7,057 nt of DNA from Holophagaceae bacterium UBA706 (GTDB lineage Bacteria > Acidobacteriota > Holophagae > Holophagales > Holophagaceae), in the NCBI GenBank assembly GCA_002298155.1, contig DBME01000398.1:1132-8188 (forward strand), in the 5' to 3' direction. The notes under the pieces are model-generated. The model did not search any database and was not told the origin of the DNA. It worked only from the letters and a program-made list of their open reading frames with translations. Position 1 is the stretch's first letter, and each line of letters starts with the position of its first letter. Below are positions 5,756 to 7,057 of this stretch, in pieces. The translations under genes were made by a program, and so were the position numbers.

Positions 5756-7057
5756 ATGCCTTCGAGCCCCAGCCGCATCCTCCTTTCCGACGACCAGCCC
5801 GATGTGCGGGAAAGCCTGCGTCTGCTCCTGAAATCCGAAGGCTTCAAGGTGGACACCGCGGCCTCGCCCCAGGCCTGTCTGGCGGCCCTGGAGACCGCCC
5901 GGCCGGACCTGGTGCTCATGGACATGAACTACACCCAGGACACCACCTCGGGGCTGGAGGGCCTGGACCTGCTGGACCGCATCCAGGCCCTGGACGGAGC
6001 CCCCCCCGTGATCGTCATGACCGCCTGGGGCAGCATCGACCTGGCCGTGGAGGCCATGCGCCGGGGCGCCAAGGACTTCGTGCAGAAGCCCTGGGAGAAC
6101 GCGCGGCTGCTGGCCACGCTGCGCACCCACCTGGAGCTTTCCGCGGCGTTGAGCCGGGGACGGCGCCTGGAAGCCGAGAACCGGATCCTGCGCGAGGGCG
6201 CCCCCGCCATCGTGGCGGCGTCGCCCGCCATGGCCCAGGTCCTGCAGCTGGTGGCCCGCATCGGCCCCTCCGACGCCTCCGTGCTCATCACCGGCGAGAA
6301 CGGCACCGGGAAGAGCCTCCTGGCCCAGGCCCTGCACGCCGCCAGCGCCAGGAGCGAGCGCCCCATGCTCACCCTGAACGCCGGGGGACTCTCCGAGGGC
6401 GTGCTGGAGAGCGAACTCTTCGGGCACGTGAAGGGAGCCTACACCGACGCCAAGGCCGAGCGCACGGGACGCTTCGAACTGGCCGACGGCGGCACCCTGT
6501 TCCTGGACGAGATCGCCAACGCGCCCCTGGCCCTGCAGGCCAAGCTCCTGCGGGTGCTGGAGACCGGCGAGTTCGAGCGGGTGGGCTCCAGCCGCACCCT
6601 GCGCGCGGACGTGCGGATCATCAGCGCCACCAACGCGGACCTGGATGCGGAGGTGGCCGCGGGGCGGTTCCGCCAGGACCTGCGCTTCCGCCTGAACACC
6701 ATCGAGATCCACATGCCCCCCCTGCGGGAGCGCACGCCGGACATCCTGCCCCTGGCCGACCATTTCCTGGAGGAACGGGCCGGGCGCTACCGCAAGTCCG
6801 TGGCGGGCTTCGACGCGGGGGCGCAGAAGGCCCTCCTGGGGCACCCCTGGCCCGGCAACGTGCGGGAGCTGGCCCACGCGGTGGAGCGGGCCCTGCTCAT
6901 GGCCCCCGGACCCTGGATCACCGCCCCCGACCTGATGCTCGCCCCCCGCGCGGGGGCCGCCCCGGCCCTGGACGACCTGGGCATGGAGGACATGGAGGCC
7001 CTGCTCATCCGCAAGGCCCTGGCCCGCCACGGCAGCGCCACGGCGGCGGCGGAGGCG
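5756..7057 (+). CDS. NtrC-family sigma54-dependent response regulator, C-terminus cut by window end
   Basis: A DNA-binding transcription activator controlled by phosphorylation; 434 codons are present with no stop. Receiver domain at about 6-125: acidic pair Asp12-Asp13, phospho-acceptor Asp56 (LVLMDM), Thr89, and Lys111 in the FVQKPW motif. A linker with a helical, charged stretch follows (about 126-147). The AAA+ domain (about 152-383) has Walker A GENGTGKS at 180-187, loop GAYTDA at 227-232 in place of GAFTGA, Walker B GGTLFLDE at 245-252, likely arginine fingers Arg306 and Arg312, and sensor II GNVREL at 367-372. A Fis-type helix-turn-helix begins near 411 ([13 protein letters not shown]) and is cut at about the first helix of the HTH. 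The start is ATG 5756 with a weak GGGA at 5744-5747; no other in-frame start lies between it and the TAG at 5720-5722. The 33-base gap after permease C suggests co-transcription. It probably controls the transporter genes; a partner histidine kinase should follow. The signal is unknown. Confidence 0.95.
   Translation, partial: MPSSPSRILLSDDQPDVRESLRLLLKSEGFKVDTAASPQACLAALETARPDLVLMDMNYTQDTTSGLEGLDLLDRIQALDGAPPVIVMTAWGSIDLAVEAMRRGAKDFVQKPWENARLLATLRTHLELSAALSRGRRLEAENRILREGAPAIVAASPAMAQVLQLVARIGPSDASVLITGENGTGKSLLAQALHAASARSERPMLTLNAGGLSEGVLESELFGHVKGAYTDAKAERTGRFELADGGTLFLDEIANAPLALQAKLLRVLETGEFERVGSSRTLRADVRIISATNADLDAEVAAGRFRQDLRFRLNTIEIHMPPLRERTPDILPLADHFLEERAGRYRKSVAGFDAGAQKALLGHPWPGNVRELAHAVERALLMAPGPWITAPDLMLAPRAGAAPALDDLGMEDMEALLIRKALARHGSATAAAEA

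Noticed and set aside
6943..6956. CCCCC-GCGC-GGGGG inverted repeat, considered as a terminator hairpin
   Set aside because: It lies within the coding sequence for the linker between the AAA+ and DNA-binding domains and has no following T-run; the reading frame continues through it.

Overview
The window is very GC-rich and fully coding on the + strand. It reads as one stretch of a single operon: the end of an ABC permease, an ABC ATPase, two more full-length ABC permeases in tandem, and the first 434 codons of an NtrC-type, sigma54-dependent response regulator. Gaps between genes are at most about 33 bases. I see no RNA genes, mobile elements, CRISPR arrays, terminators or convincing promoters.

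The three permeases have the layout of the 'acidobacterial duplicated permease' (ADOP) branch of the MacB/FtsX superfamily. They are about 800 residues long, with two MacB-type periplasmic domains, two FtsX modules, and a C-terminal signature of the form RAxRVxPxxALRxE. The regulator, with its DTTSG loop after the phosphorylated Asp and a GAYTDA loop, resembles forms I associate with Acidobacteriota and Bacteroidota. With the high GC content this suggests an Acidobacteriota member, perhaps of the Holophagae (Geothrix-like). That placement is inference from protein style and composition, not from a marker gene.

Layout: 1-187, C-terminal end of permease A; 205-900, ATPase of the MacB/LolD type; 920-3325, permease B; 3329-5722, permease C; 5756-7057 (running off the end), NtrC-type regulator cut inside its Fis-like DNA-binding domain. 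The ATPase presumably energises one or more of the permeases in the inner membrane, acting as a mechanotransmission-type exporter or extruder. The regulator presumably controls this operon or a linked regulon from sigma54 promoters. A sensor kinase would be expected just downstream and a periplasmic adaptor just upstream; neither lies in the window.

Nothing here amounts to a wholly new system. The points most worth a second look are the pairing of ADOP-like permeases with an adjacent ATPase (three permeases to one ATPase), and the GAYTDA version of the GAFTGA sigma54-contact loop.
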